A stretch of 48,034 bases of DNA, from positions 1 through 48,034 of the forward strand of contig QEXW01000152.1 in assembly GCA_003130845.1 (NCBI GenBank), given 5' to 3'. A model generated the notes under the pieces. That model was not told the origin of the DNA, made no database searches, and saw only the letters and a list, made by a program, of their open reading frames with translations. Positions 26,406-34,745 of this stretch are shown here, one piece after another; within the stretch, counting starts at the first letter, position 1; the number at the start of each line of letters is the position of its first letter. The translations under genes were made by a program, and so were the position numbers. The DNA comes from Anaerolineae bacterium (GTDB lineage: Bacteria; Chloroflexota; Anaerolineae; Anaerolineales; Villigracilaceae).

Positions 26406-27098
26406 ATGTTCTTCTTTGACATCAATTACCTAATATACATGATACCCGCCTTCATTTTGATGGCACTGACTTCTTGGTATGTCAAATCAGCGTATAGCAA
26501 GTGGAGTCAAATTCGCGCGCGCAGCGGCCTGACCGGCGCCGAGGCTGCTCGCCGCTTAATCTCCAGCAGTGGGTTATATGGTGTTCGACTGGAAGGCGTG
26601 CCAGGCGAAATGACCGACCACTATGACCCGCAAGACAAAGTGCTGCGCCTTTCATACGATGTGGCCAACCGACCCTCGGTGGCTTCCTTGGCCATTGCCG
26701 CACACGAGCTTGGACATGCCCTGCAGGACGCCGAGAATTATTTTCCTTTGCGCTTGCGCGGCGCACTTGTTCCAGCGGTCAACATCGGCTCTAATCTGGG
26801 TTGGATTCTGATTATGGTCGGATTGTTCCTTGGATGGCTGCAAGTGGCCTGGCTGGGCATTTTGGTCTTCTCTGCCGGTGCTGTATTTGCCTTGGCGACT
26901 TTACCCGTAGAGTTTGATGCCTCGGCGCGCGCCAAGCGCCTGCTCGCCGAATCAGGCATCATTGTGGGTGAAGACGAACAGCGCGGCGTAAACGCCGTTT
27001 TGAATGCCGCTGCCCTGACCTACGTTGCCGCTCTCGTCACCGCTATCATGCAGTTACTGTATTTTGTCAGCCTGGTCGGCGGACGCTCACGCGACTAA
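26406..27098 (+). CDS. Membrane zinc metallopeptidase, YugP family
   Basis: A 230-residue integral membrane protein of the Zn_peptidase_2 (YugP) family. It has an N-terminal helix, a cytoplasmic or membrane-proximal HELGH zinc motif at 100-104 (AAHELGHALQDAE), a central pair of helices (about 120-168) and a C-terminal helix. The substrate is unknown. GGAGG lies 6 nt before the ATG. It is closed by the hairpin at 27143-27171 and converges with the YjbQ gene. Confidence 0.88.
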   Translation: MFFFDINYLIYMIPAFILMALTSWYVKSAYSKWSQIRARSGLTGAEAARRLISSSGLYGVRLEGVPGEMTDHYDPQDKVLRLSYDVANRPSVASLAIAAHELGHALQDAENYFPLRLRGALVPAVNIGSNLGWILIMVGLFLGWLQVAWLGILVFSAGAVFALATLPVEFDASARAKRLLAESGIIVGEDEQRGVNAVLNAAALTYVAALVTAIMQLLYFVSLVGGRSRD

Positions 27099-27142
27099 AC
27101 TGCAGACAACCTGCTTCCAATCCCTCTCTTGAACTCTCAACA

Positions 27143-27171
27143 AAAAATCCGCGTTTTAGGCGCGGATTTTT
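27143..27171. terminator. Bidirectional terminator between yugP-like and yjbQ genes
   Basis: 11-bp perfect stem (27143-27153 against 27161-27171) with a 7-nt loop, A-tract on one side and T-tract on the other. It would serve both converging transcripts. The YjbQ stop codon (27156-27158) lies in its loop. Confidence 0.82.
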
Positions 27172-27599
27172 GATTCATCAAAGACATCCATAACACGCAT
27201 CCACACTTCGCGACGATGTGCGTAACTGCGATGTTCGCACAAATACACTCCCTGCCAAGTGCCCAAAGTCAGGCGGCCATCATCTACCGGAATCATTAGA
27301 CTAGAACCGGTCAACATGGTACGAATGTGAGAGGTGGCATCATCCGGGCCTTCCAAATCGTGGCTATACCACCGAGCCGTATCCGGCACCATTTTTTCGA
27401 GCGCGGTTTCCAAATCAGCCTGTGCCGTCGGGTCATAACTCTCGTTAATTGTCAAAGAAGCCGAAGTGTGCGGGCAGTAGAGAAAACACATACCCTCTTG
27501 TGCCTTCCACAGACGCAATTGGGCGTTCACTTGGTCTGTCAATACGTAGAATCCTTTACCGTGCGTCGAAATGGTGAGCACAGATTTGTACCACTTCAT
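27156..27599 (-). CDS. yjbQ: YjbQ/UPF0047 family protein (secondary thiamine-phosphate synthase type)
   Basis: A 147-residue protein of the compact YjbQ family, trimeric with a conserved metal-site-like cleft. Signature blocks are HTSASLTINE (44-53), GPDDATSHIR (84-93) and LGTWQGVYLCEHR (112-124). E. coli YjbQ has weak thiamine-phosphate synthase activity, and the true cellular role is uncertain. The start codon overlaps the stop of the DUF4442 gene as ATGA, and the stop lies within the terminator loop, so the gene is fitted tightly at the end of its operon. Confidence 0.92.
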   Translation of the reverse strand: MKWYKSVLTISTHGKGFYVLTDQVNAQLRLWKAQEGMCFLYCPHTSASLTINESYDPTAQADLETALEKMVPDTARWYSHDLEGPDDATSHIRTMLTGSSLMIPVDDGRLTLGTWQGVYLCEHRSYAHRREVWMRVMDVFDESKIRA

Positions 27600-28039
27600 T
27601 GTTTTTTCCTCACATAAAGAAGTTTTTCAACACGCGCAATCACGTTTCCGCTCGTGTCGAACACATCCACAGTAAAAAACGGCTCGACTTTCGCCTGTTT
27701 CTCGGCCTGCTGACGGATTTGCTCGACCTGTTGGGGGGGAATGTGGAAGGTAGCCTTCACCGTGCCGCGCCCTGGTTTGAGAAACTGAATGCTGGCTGCT
27801 TTATCCCACACAATGTACTCTTTTCCCAGCGCGCGCAAAAGAATGAGCGCAAACCAAGGGTCGCACATGGCATAGAGTGAACCGCCAAAGTGTGTGCCAA
27901 AAATATTGCGATTCCACCACGTGAGCGGCATTTGGACTTGAATGGTCAGCTCGTCCAAACGGCGCGAGCGAATTCCCGCCCCCAGAAAGGGTGGGTAGAG
28001 ATTGATAAAATATTCACGCAATCTTTGCCAGCGAGTCAT
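27596..28039 (-). CDS. DUF4442 hot-dog fold thioesterase-like protein
   Basis: A 147-residue single hot-dog domain protein, recognised by WWNRNIFGTHFGGSLYAMCDPWFALILL and the beta-rich remainder. DUF4442 proteins resemble acyl-CoA thioesterases; the substrate is unknown. It overlaps the helicase gene upstream and yjbQ downstream by 4 bp each (ATGA), so the three are translationally coupled. Its role beside a helicase is not obvious. Confidence 0.85.
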   Translation of the reverse strand: MTRWQRLREYFINLYPPFLGAGIRSRRLDELTIQVQMPLTWWNRNIFGTHFGGSLYAMCDPWFALILLRALGKEYIVWDKAASIQFLKPGRGTVKATFHIPPQQVEQIRQQAEKQAKVEPFFTVDVFDTSGNVIARVEKLLYVRKKQ

Positions 28040-30327
28040 CCGATGTTTTTGTCAAGCCATCCGGCCAAAGCCTGAACCGGCAAGGCGAGTAGTAAATCGC
28101 CTCGGCGTCCAGAATTCCAAGTCACAATCAACTCACGCCTAGCACGGGTGATGCCAACGTAGAGCAGGCGCAAGCGCTCACGCACATAATCAACACGCGC
28201 CTGAAGCGTTTCGGCACCTTCTTCGTACCAGTCATATTCGTCCGCCGATACAAGGGTCTTGAGTTGACCCAGTGCTTCTGCTTCCAAGTTGAGTTTATCG
28301 CGGATAAACCATTTTTCGCTAATGTATTCATCATACGGTTGGAGCGAAGGAAAATCATAACGGTTAACCGACATCAAATACACGCGGTCCCACTCCAAGC
28401 CTTTGGCTTTGTGCATGGTTGTGACTACCACCTGACCGCGATAACGCTGCGGGTCAAACCCCGAATCATCCGTAGAAAAACCGAGAAAGCGCCGTTCGTT
28501 TTTCGCAATCACACCCAGTTCTGCCGTCCATTGCGGCAAGCGCCAATCAGGATGTTGAGCAGCGGCCTGGCGTAGCAAGAGCGCCAGTTTATGCGCCAGG
28601 GCCAAATCAGCAGGTTCGGTGAACAGCTCTTGGGCCAGCGTCAGAACCATTTGGTCAATCGGCAACAGTGTCACCCCCTGCCAACGGAACAGAACTTCAC
28701 GAAATGCCAGCAGCTCATCGCGTGCCATCTGGTCATCTTCAGAATCCTGCAAGGCTGGGAAAGTATCAGAGAACTCGATATGCGCAGCGGGAAAGAGATA
28801 TTGCTCAACCTGTTCAACCTTGCGCAAGAGTTCCGATACCCGTTTGTACAACCGCACTTGTGTTGTAGCAGGTAGTTCTTCGCCATCCAACGTGCTGGTC
28901 ATTGCACGGGCTGTTTCTTCCTGCCGCCAAGCACGTCGCCAGACCTGGTAAGCCAGCGAAAGTTTACGCGGCGAAGTCGGCTCGGCCAGCCAAGCCAACA
29001 CATTCGCCAAGGCACCCGCCGCATTACGCGTGCTCACGGTGCTGTTAATCATTTCAACAAACGGGATATTCCGCTTGCGGAGTGCTTCGACCACTTCTAT
29101 GCCACGTGCATTGCGCGGTACAAGCACGGCAACTGTCCAATCCAGATGTTCAGGCAGCCATTTTTGAAGCGACGTGACGACTGCTTCGATTTCCTCCTCC
29201 GGTGTATATTTTTTGCTGATAATGCGAATGCCCTGTGGGTCAAACGGTGGGTTGGGTTGCGGGTCATCAGGCTCAGCAGGTTGGATATGCGGGCCGGTCA
29301 GGGCCAGGCGACAAAGTTCAGCCGGGTGTTCCGTGTTAACCCAATCAATCAACTGATTGGCCAGTTGAATAATCAAAGGCTGAGAACGCCCCGAAACGGG
29401 CAACTCCCTCTGAATATCGGCCTCATGAGCAATAAAATCGCGCAACAGTTGCGGGTCGGCTGTGGTAAAGGTCTCAAAAATCGCCTGGTTGGGGTCACCC
29501 ACCCTGACCCAATTGCCATGCCCCGCCAATAGGCGCAAAATTTGCTCTTGAATACGCGATGAATCTTGGGCTTCATCTTCAAGAATGTAGGGAAAGCGAT
29601 ACCGCAACCGCTCCAGATACTGGGCATCACGCTCCAGCACTTGGTATGCCAAACGAATCAGGTCATCAAAATCCACCGCGCCACGATAGGCTAAGGCGCG
29701 TTGATAATCGGTATAGATGTCACATCCCATGCGTGCCAGGGGCAAATCAGGAGCAGCCTCTAGCTTTTGGCGTAACATCTCAGGCGTGAGGCGCAAATCT
29801 TTGGCCGAGCGGATAAAGGCCAGCGCGAGGCTATATACCAGGTCGGGCAATCCTTCGCGCCGCACTTTGTTGCGCTGGTACTCATCCAAATCCAGTCGAA
29901 CATATTGGTTTATTAACTGGTCGGCATGGGCAGCCAGCCAAGCATTGGCAGATTCTTGAATAATAAAAGCAGATTCACGCTCATCCAGGATTTGAAAACG
30001 CTCTTCTAGCCCCGCCAGAGCCGGCTTTTCACGCACAATATCGTGTGCCAAACCATGCAAGGTGCGGACACGGTAGCCCAAATGCGGAATCAGTCCTTGT
30101 TGTTCCACCATTTTGGCAATGCGGGCGGCAAAATTATCTACCGCAGCATTGACCAAGGTGACAATAAGCACTTCTTGCTCGGGCTGAAGCACACCACTGA
30201 CAATCAATTGCGCTGCCAGCGCGCTGAGCGTAAACGTCTTACCCGCCCCTGGCACAGCGGAAATCCCCATTTTGCCGCCGCGATAGCGCAGAATCTCTCT
30301 TTGAGAAGGACGCAAGGGAATGGTCAT
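28036..30327 (-). CDS. UvrD/Rep-type SF1A DNA helicase
   Basis: A 763-residue ATP-dependent 3'-5' DNA helicase. Motif I AVPGAGKT at 24-31, motif II DEAQD at 251-255, motif III VGDPNQAIFETF near 276-288, SGRSQPLI (motif IV region), a motif V block MHKAKGLEWDRVYL, and motif VI YVGITRAR at 723-730 are all intact. It belongs with UvrD/PcrA/Rep relatives in repair or recombination, though the N-terminal glycine-rich Walker A variant and the diverged 2B region set it apart from classical PcrA. It is coupled by ATGA to the DUF4442 gene. No strong Shine-Dalgarno is seen. Confidence 0.9.
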   Translation of the reverse strand: MTIPLRPSQREILRYRGGKMGISAVPGAGKTFTLSALAAQLIVSGVLQPEQEVLIVTLVNAAVDNFAARIAKMVEQQGLIPHLGYRVRTLHGLAHDIVREKPALAGLEERFQILDERESAFIIQESANAWLAAHADQLINQYVRLDLDEYQRNKVRREGLPDLVYSLALAFIRSAKDLRLTPEMLRQKLEAAPDLPLARMGCDIYTDYQRALAYRGAVDFDDLIRLAYQVLERDAQYLERLRYRFPYILEDEAQDSSRIQEQILRLLAGHGNWVRVGDPNQAIFETFTTADPQLLRDFIAHEADIQRELPVSGRSQPLIIQLANQLIDWVNTEHPAELCRLALTGPHIQPAEPDDPQPNPPFDPQGIRIISKKYTPEEEIEAVVTSLQKWLPEHLDWTVAVLVPRNARGIEVVEALRKRNIPFVEMINSTVSTRNAAGALANVLAWLAEPTSPRKLSLAYQVWRRAWRQEETARAMTSTLDGEELPATTQVRLYKRVSELLRKVEQVEQYLFPAAHIEFSDTFPALQDSEDDQMARDELLAFREVLFRWQGVTLLPIDQMVLTLAQELFTEPADLALAHKLALLLRQAAAQHPDWRLPQWTAELGVIAKNERRFLGFSTDDSGFDPQRYRGQVVVTTMHKAKGLEWDRVYLMSVNRYDFPSLQPYDEYISEKWFIRDKLNLEAEALGQLKTLVSADEYDWYEEGAETLQARVDYVRERLRLLYVGITRARRELIVTWNSGRRGDLLLALPVQALAGWLDKNIG

Positions 30328-30364
30328 ATCTGCTAGCCGAGGAAGGCCGAATATCTCAGATATT

Positions 30365-31051
30365 TTACTCTAACGCCGCGAGCCAATGCCGAAACAATTC
30401 CCACAACCGGTGCATAGCAGCCGTCGTTCTTTGTTGAAAAAGGTCAACATTCCCATACGCTTCGCCACCACGGCTATCTACCAGGTCGGTGACGGCGCGC
30501 AAAATCAGACAAGGAATGCGATTTTTGTGTGCTACCCAGGCAATGGCACCAGATTCCCAATCGGCAGCGCGCGCGCCAAAGCGCTGAACAAGCCAGGGAA
30601 CATCGGCTGGGATAATGTCGCGGTCAGCAGAAACCAGCAGACCACGTTGTACCCCAGGTGGAAAAGGCTGAGATAGCCAACTTAAATCAAGAACCGTTGT
30701 GTAATCAGCAATGGCAGCCGCGGCATCCCCCATCTGTTCCAAAATATCGTACACGATGGTCTTTTCTACCAGGAGAATGTCACCCACTTGAATGTGGCCT
30801 GCAAAACCGCCACAGGTGCCAAGATTGACCAGCAATTTGGGGTGAAAATGGTCAATCACATATTGCGTAGTAGCAGCCGCGGAGATTTTGCCCCACCCGC
30901 CATAGAAAAAAGTAAGTCGTGCGCTAGGATGAGTATCGAATGGAGCGTGAAAATATTCTCCAAAGGGGGAAGAAGCCATCCGGGTGTCTGGGAAAAGCGG
31001 TTGGATAGCACGCCATTCGGCATGGGCAGAAATAAGAACGACAATATCCAT
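30365..31051 (-). CDS. 5'-methylthioadenosine/S-adenosylhomocysteine nucleosidase-like protein
   Basis: A 228-residue PNP/UDP phosphorylase family protein. Catalytic-type residues are Glu12 (SAHAEWRAI), Glu166 (DWESGAIAWVA) and Asp189 (RAVTDLVD), the pattern of MTA/SAH nucleosidase, which removes adenine from methylthioadenosine and S-adenosylhomocysteine. The ribose-binding block is ESGA rather than the common EGAA, so a related nucleoside hydrolase or phosphorylase is possible. It lies 11 bp after the cinA-type gene and 37 bp before the helicase gene. Confidence 0.82.
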   Translation of the reverse strand: MDIVVLISAHAEWRAIQPLFPDTRMASSPFGEYFHAPFDTHPSARLTFFYGGWGKISAAATTQYVIDHFHPKLLVNLGTCGGFAGHIQVGDILLVEKTIVYDILEQMGDAAAAIADYTTVLDLSWLSQPFPPGVQRGLLVSADRDIIPADVPWLVQRFGARAADWESGAIAWVAHKNRIPCLILRAVTDLVDSRGGEAYGNVDLFQQRTTAAMHRLWELFRHWLAALE

Positions 31052-31062
31052 ACGAAACGGTT

Positions 31063-31557
31063 CTATCGGTTGGGGGAGTGTAATTCCGTCAGAATGTCCA
31101 GGACAAATTGAAGCGCAGCCTGAGCGGCTTGGGCTTTATTCTCAGTTCGGTCGCCGTCAAACCGATACAGGCGTGCCCATTCCCCCTCCGCAGTGACCAG
31201 CCCCAGCCAAGTTGTACCGACTGGTTTATCGGGGGTCGCGCCACCCGGCCCAGCAATACCACTGACAGAGACGGCAATGTCAGCGCCAAGCCTTGTTCGC
31301 ACGCCGTGTGCCATCTCCAACACCGTCTCACGGCTGACAGCACCATATCGCTGTAACGTCTCCCACGAGACGCCCAATAGTGTCACTTTGGCTTCGTAAG
31401 CATACGCCACCACACCGCCCAGGTAATACTCCGAGGAGCCAGGAATTTCGGTGATGCGATGGCCAATCAATCCCCCTGTGCAAGATTCGGCCGTTGCGAA
31501 TTTCCATCTCTTTTGGCGGAGTAGGTGGCCGATTTGAACTTCTAGAGGCGTTTCCAT
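31063..31557 (-). CDS. CinA C-terminal domain protein, NMN amidohydrolase type (PncC)
   Basis: A 164-residue stand-alone CinA_C domain. Signatures are TAESCTGGLIGHRITEIPGSS and SVSGIAGPGGATPDKPVGTTW. PncC deamidates nicotinamide mononucleotide to nicotinate mononucleotide in pyridine-nucleotide salvage. The N-terminal MoCF-like half of full CinA is absent, as usual for PncC. AAGGA lies about 6 nt before the ATG. It probably heads a five-gene run with the nucleosidase, helicase, DUF4442 and YjbQ genes. Confidence 0.92.
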   Translation of the reverse strand: METPLEVQIGHLLRQKRWKFATAESCTGGLIGHRITEIPGSSEYYLGGVVAYAYEAKVTLLGVSWETLQRYGAVSRETVLEMAHGVRTRLGADIAVSVSGIAGPGGATPDKPVGTTWLGLVTAEGEWARLYRFDGDRTENKAQAAQAALQFVLDILTELHSPNR

Positions 31558-31690
31558 CGGTATTCCTTTTGCAGAGATTGTTTTTTTCGACTATGAATAG
31601 ACTCAAGAGTTGATGATACTCGATGAATAAGAAAACGGGGTGTATTTCTAGGAAAGCACAAAGACGAGATGATGAAGGCAGGCAGAAAAA

Positions 31691-31713
31691 ACGGCGGGAG
31701 GTTTTCCCGCCGT
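31691..31713 (-). terminator. Rho-independent terminator of the degV gene
   Basis: 9-bp GC-rich perfect stem (31691-31699 against 31705-31713), 5-nt loop, followed on the minus strand by a run of six T. It lies 20 bp after the DegV stop. The remainder of 31558-31690 shows nothing recognisable. Confidence 0.88.
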
Positions 31714-31732
31714 CTCAGCATCCTGGTACTGG

Positions 31733-32587
31733 TTATAGACCAGCCATATAAGCAATGCCCACCGTGCCGGGGCCGATATGAGCGCCAATCACCGGGCTGA
31801 CGGTTGTGAACAGCGATTCGGAAGCATTGGTTTGTTGTGTGGCCCGTTTAAGAATCTCGCGCGCTTCGGCTTCGGCGTTAGCATGCAGAGTTGCCAAGCG
31901 AACAGGTTTTTTCCCTGCGGTTTGCTCAGCGATAATTTCAATCAACCGCTCAACTGCTTTGGCTTTGGTACGAATGCGCTCAACGGCTTCGACTTTGCCC
32001 TCCTGCACGGTAAGCAGCGGCTTAAGATTAAGCGCCGTGCCGAGCAAGCGTTGGGCGCCGCCAATGCGTCCGCCACGATGCAGAAATTCAAGAGTATCTA
32101 CTACAAAATAGACGCCAGTATGAGGGCGGCTTTTTTCCGCCAGGGCTTTGCATTCTGCCAGCGATGCCCCCTGGGCAGCCGCACGCGCCACAGCAAGCAC
32201 TTGGAACCCCATAGCCATAGCAGTCGTTTGTGAATCCACGATTTCCACGTGTTCTTTGTCTCTCTCTACCATTTCGCGCCCCTGAATGGCCGATTGAATT
32301 GTGCCAGAGAGTTTCGACGAAATGAAGATGCCCAACACATCATAGCCTTGCTGCAACAAGCTGCTGAACGCTTTGTGCATATTCGCCACAGAAACTTGTG
32401 AGGTGGTCGGCATGATTTTAGCAGTGGCTAATTTTTGGTAAAACGCATCGGGTTGGATGTCAACACCATCTTCATAAGTTGTTTCGCCCCAGATAAGCAC
32501 CTGTGGCACGACCGTCACTGCGTACTGCTCGAGCAAGTCTTTTGGAATATAGGCAGTGCTGTCTGTTACGATTGCAACTTTTCTCAT
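31733..32587 (-). CDS. DegV family fatty-acid-binding protein
   Basis: A 284-residue two-domain DegV/FakB-type protein. Lipid-binding positions are visible: TSQ at 62-64, the SSKLSGTIQSA block and HRGGRIGG. FakB proteins hold a fatty acid while the FakA kinase phosphorylates it for phospholipid synthesis. No FakA (DAK2-domain) gene is in the window. GGAGG precedes the ATG. It stands alone between the cinA-led operon and the chitinase gene, with its own terminator. Confidence 0.93.
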   Translation of the reverse strand: MRKVAIVTDSTAYIPKDLLEQYAVTVVPQVLIWGETTYEDGVDIQPDAFYQKLATAKIMPTTSQVSVANMHKAFSSLLQQGYDVLGIFISSKLSGTIQSAIQGREMVERDKEHVEIVDSQTTAMAMGFQVLAVARAAAQGASLAECKALAEKSRPHTGVYFVVDTLEFLHRGGRIGGAQRLLGTALNLKPLLTVQEGKVEAVERIRTKAKAVERLIEIIAEQTAGKKPVRLATLHANAEAEAREILKRATQQTNASESLFTTVSPVIGAHIGPGTVGIAYMAGL

Positions 32588-32641
32588 CGCTGTTCCTCCC
32601 GAATGAACTTTTAGGTATGCACTGCAAAAGCGATTTCAAAA

Positions 32642-32713
32642 CACAAAAGGCTCAAAGGTCACAAAGAGTTTCAAGGTGGGGTTTGAATTTTCTTTTGTGC
32701 ACTTTGGGCCCTT
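32642..32713. repeat. Imperfect inverted repeat resembling a dispersed CTTTGTG-type intergenic element
   Basis: Two arms, 32646-32665 and 32694-32713, match in inverted orientation at 16 of 20 positions. Each contains short CAAAG/CACAAA runs (CTTTGTG, CCTTTGAG on the minus strand). It fills much of the largest gap in the window (32588-32812), between degV and the chitinase terminator. Such CTTTGTG-rich runs recur in many environmental genomes, to my recollection. No transposase is present and the function is unknown. Confidence 0.4.
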
Positions 32714-32754
32714 GGTTTAAGGGCGCTCCTGCAGCGCTGTCAATTTATGTTAAA

Positions 32755-32777
32755 AACCCTTCCAAGGCGGAAGGGTT
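32755..32777 (-). terminator. Rho-independent terminator of the chitinase gene
   Basis: 9-bp perfect stem (32755-32763 against 32769-32777) with a 5-nt loop. On the minus strand it runs straight into five T. It lies about 36 bp after the chitinase stop and would close the whole chitin locus transcript. Confidence 0.85.
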
Positions 32778-32812
32778 GCGAAAGTAAAAAAGTGAACGGG
32801 CCAACAGATTTG

Positions 32813-34564
32813 TTAGCGATGGTTGTATAGCGCGTTGATCAGTTCTCCGCTGCTGGTATCACCAGAGAGTTCCCAGAAGAACACGCCACGTAAACCCTGG
32901 CTCTTGAGGTAGTTCATCTTGCCGGCCAGAGTGGAAGGTGTATCGTAACTCCACCAGTTATTGCCACAATACGCATAGGCCGTACCGCCGACCGTGCCGG
33001 TGGGTGGGCAGGTGTTTTTAAGGACTTTGTAATCTTCAATGCCCTTTTCATACGTGCCGTTGGCCGCGCCGGTGGCCGTGCCGCCTGGCTCAGGCTGGGT
33101 CACACCTGTCCAGCCACGCCCGTAAAAGCCAACGCCAAGCAACAGTTTGGAGGCCGGCACCCCTTTGCTCTTGTAGAGTTGAATAGCGTAATCCGAATAG
33201 AATTGAGCAATAGGAATACCCGGATAACTGTACAATGGCGAGTGCGGAGCAGTGATGTTATCCCACGCGCCGAAGAAATCGTACGTCATCACATTGTACC
33301 AATCTACATATTGCGCCGCACCACCATAATTGGCAGCGTTAATGTTGGCATAGCCGGCCGGTACAGCCGCCGTGACCAGTTCCGAACCGAAGCGGGCGCG
33401 CAGCGCAGCCATCAAGTTTTTGAAGGCTTCGGGGCCGCTGCTATCACACGTTAGACCGCACGCGTTGGGATATTCCCAGTCAATATCAATCCCATCGAAC
33501 AGGCCATTCCAGCGCGGGTCATGCAGCAAGTTGTAGCACGATTCGGCAAAGGCAGCCGGATTGGCAGCGGCTTGAGCAAACCCACCGGACCAGGTCCACC
33601 CGCCGAACGAATAGAGAATTTTGATGTGCGGGTACATTTGTTTGAGTTTGCGCAGCTGGTTGAAGTTGCCGCGCAGCGCATTGGTATCCCAAGTATCGGC
33701 GACGCCGTCTACGCTTTCGGCAGCGCTGTAGAAGCGGTCATACGCGGCATAAGGGTCACCAATGACGCAGCGGCCATTTTGCACGTTGCCAAAGGCGTAA
33801 TTGATGAAGGTCAGTTTCGCCGCCGAGCCGCTGGTAACAATGTTTTTGACGTGATAGTTGCGCGCATACACACCCCATTCCGCAAAGTAACCGCCAATTT
33901 CCACGCCAGATGATGGCTGTGAAGTCGCTGTAGGGGTAAGTGGAGCAGAAGTCGGCGTGCGGGTGGGGGTAGCGGGAACGACCGTGGGAGTGCGAGTAGC
34001 AGTAGATGGAACAGAAGTGGGGGTAGCAGTCACTCCGCCACTTGCGCAGCTCCCTTGTGGAATCCAGGGTTGGCCGCTGCCCGCTGGGCCGCTGTTCTGG
34101 TCCGGGCGCTGACCTTGAGTCCAGTAAGCGGCCTGGTAATTTACGTTGTTGTAACTGACCTGCGCGCCACCGGTGTAGGCGGTGCTGGCATTCCAGGCCG
34201 GCCAACAATTGCCGGAGGGCGTGCTGGTGGCGCCGGTCGGTGTGGATGTGCGCGTGGGGGTGTTCGTCGCAGGCAGGTTTGTACTCACCTGTGTGGGTGT
34301 GCTGGTTGGCCCACCTTGCGTAGGCACACCAAGCGACTGCCATAAAGCAGGCACATTGGGCGGCTCCCAGCCGGTCAACGAGGTATGTGCTTGCAGACAC
34401 TTATACGTTATCCCACCATACGTCACCGTGTCATTGACTGCGTAGAAGGTGTTGGGCGCCCAGGCACCCCGGTCCGCTTGCACAGGCGCAGCCCTAACCG
34501 ACATGACCATTAACAAGCTAATCAATAGCAGGGCCAGCAAGGTAAAACCGAACGAACGTTTCAT
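32813..34564 (-). CDS. Secreted GH18 chitinase with two chitin-binding modules
   Basis: A 583-residue exported enzyme. The signal peptide (about 1-26, ending near VRAA) is followed by a CBM5/12-like module (WAPNTFYAVNDTVTYGGITYKC), a Thr/Pro/Ser linker, a second module (CWPAWNASTAYTGGAQV to WIPQGSC), another linker and the GH18 catalytic domain from about 220. The active-site motif DGIDIDWEYP gives Asp357, Asp360, Asp362 and catalytic Glu364; SFGGWTWSGGF precedes it. It hydrolyses beta-1,4 bonds of chitin outside the cell. The ATG at 34564 has AAGGAG 6 nt upstream; an in-frame start at 34684 would bury the signal peptide. It is probably the output end of the chitin locus. Confidence 0.94.
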   Translation of the reverse strand: MKRSFGFTLLALLLISLLMVMSVRAAPVQADRGAWAPNTFYAVNDTVTYGGITYKCLQAHTSLTGWEPPNVPALWQSLGVPTQGGPTSTPTQVSTNLPATNTPTRTSTPTGATSTPSGNCWPAWNASTAYTGGAQVSYNNVNYQAAYWTQGQRPDQNSGPAGSGQPWIPQGSCASGGVTATPTSVPSTATRTPTVVPATPTRTPTSAPLTPTATSQPSSGVEIGGYFAEWGVYARNYHVKNIVTSGSAAKLTFINYAFGNVQNGRCVIGDPYAAYDRFYSAAESVDGVADTWDTNALRGNFNQLRKLKQMYPHIKILYSFGGWTWSGGFAQAAANPAAFAESCYNLLHDPRWNGLFDGIDIDWEYPNACGLTCDSSGPEAFKNLMAALRARFGSELVTAAVPAGYANINAANYGGAAQYVDWYNVMTYDFFGAWDNITAPHSPLYSYPGIPIAQFYSDYAIQLYKSKGVPASKLLLGVGFYGRGWTGVTQPEPGGTATGAANGTYEKGIEDYKVLKNTCPPTGTVGGTAYAYCGNNWWSYDTPSTLAGKMNYLKSQGLRGVFFWELSGDTSSGELINALYNHR

Positions 34565-34745
34565 ATACTTCTCCTTTCTAAAATCAAACCAGGCCAATTG
34601 CCTGAAGACGGACAAGTTTTGTGAAAGGAAAACAATCTGTACGGCGCTTGTTGTGTAAACAGAATATTTTTGGGAGACAAGCAAAAGTTCGCGAGGTTCG
34701 TTTCACCAGAAGCAGGAAACAGGGAACTTTTATTGTGAAAGTAGG

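Noticed and set aside
34565-34684. N-terminal extension of the chitinase
   Set aside because: It would place about 40 residues before the signal peptide. The ATG at 34564 has a good Shine-Dalgarno.
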